Assembly (NCBI GenBank): GCA_030592525.1
Contig: JAUVIW010000070.1
Coordinates: 1-5,175, forward strand
DNA from: an archaeon
GTDB taxonomy: Archaea; B1Sed10-29; WALL01
Length of the DNA: 5,175 nucleotides
Direction of reading: 5' to 3'
Of the stretch, positions 5,167 through 5,175 are shown in pieces; the first letter of the stretch is position 1; every line of letters begins with the position of its first letter. The position numbers were made by a program, and so were the translations under genes. Below the pieces are notes generated by a model, which saw only the letters and a list, made by a program, of their open reading frames with translations, ran no database searches and was not told where the DNA came from.

Positions 5167-5175
5167 CTTAACCCA

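Larger units (their letters stand above)
4822..5175. other. 354-nt region without a protein gene
   Basis: All three minus-strand frames entering from the right edge meet stops within about 50 nt, and plus-strand frames near the edge are short. A 35-codon ATG frame at 4852-4959 has no family resemblance and overlaps the structured segment. The region instead holds a TATA-like element, a strong hairpin, long-range pairing, two opposed T-runs and G/C-block repeats, listed separately. I saw no tRNA, rRNA, SRP RNA or RNase P RNA signature motifs on either strand. Confidence 0.6.

Overview
The window looks archaeal, probably from a small-genome (DPANN-type) archaeon, though the lineage cannot be fixed from sequence alone. 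The reasons are a short Sec61-beta/SecG subunit of archaeal type, an archaeal-type two-domain GlmU-like enzyme, TATA/BRE-like promoters about 26 nt ahead of genes with very short or no leaders, and GGTG-type Shine-Dalgarno sites. Base composition is moderately GC-rich in genes and AT-rich at promoters.

Layout. Four genes lie on the minus strand, in transcription order: a 589-residue membrane-anchored surface protein with four cysteine-rich repeats (3511-1742), a 54-residue Sec61-beta/SecG (1717-1553), a 195-residue membrane-anchored secreted protein with an Ig-like/beta-sandwich ectodomain (1468-881), and the first 278 residues of an M29 (aminopeptidase T-like) protein that runs off the left edge (835-1). 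Gaps are 24, 84 and 45 nt. Each downstream gene also has a candidate TATA box, so co-transcription with internal promoters is likely. Divergently, a 412-residue GlmU-like sugar-1-phosphate nucleotidylyltransferase/acetyltransferase lies on the plus strand (3583-4821). The two divergent units share one perfectly palindromic TATA element (3542-3551).

The right end (4822-5175, 354 nt) carries no convincing protein gene. It holds a TATA-like element, a strongly self-complementary segment starting where that promoter would initiate (a candidate structured RNA, about 4907-5000), a T-run that could end plus-strand transcription, and a second G/C-block region with competing pairings and a T-run on the minus strand.

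How the genes may work together (inference): GlmU-like activity makes UDP-GlcNAc or a related sugar nucleotide, a donor for surface glycans. The two secreted proteins carry Asn-X-Ser/Thr sequons and need the Sec channel, whose beta subunit is encoded between them. The theme is cell-surface biogenesis. The least explained parts are the 4907-5072 segment, the hairpin covering the ribosome-binding site of the 195-residue protein, and the architecture of the 589-residue surface protein.
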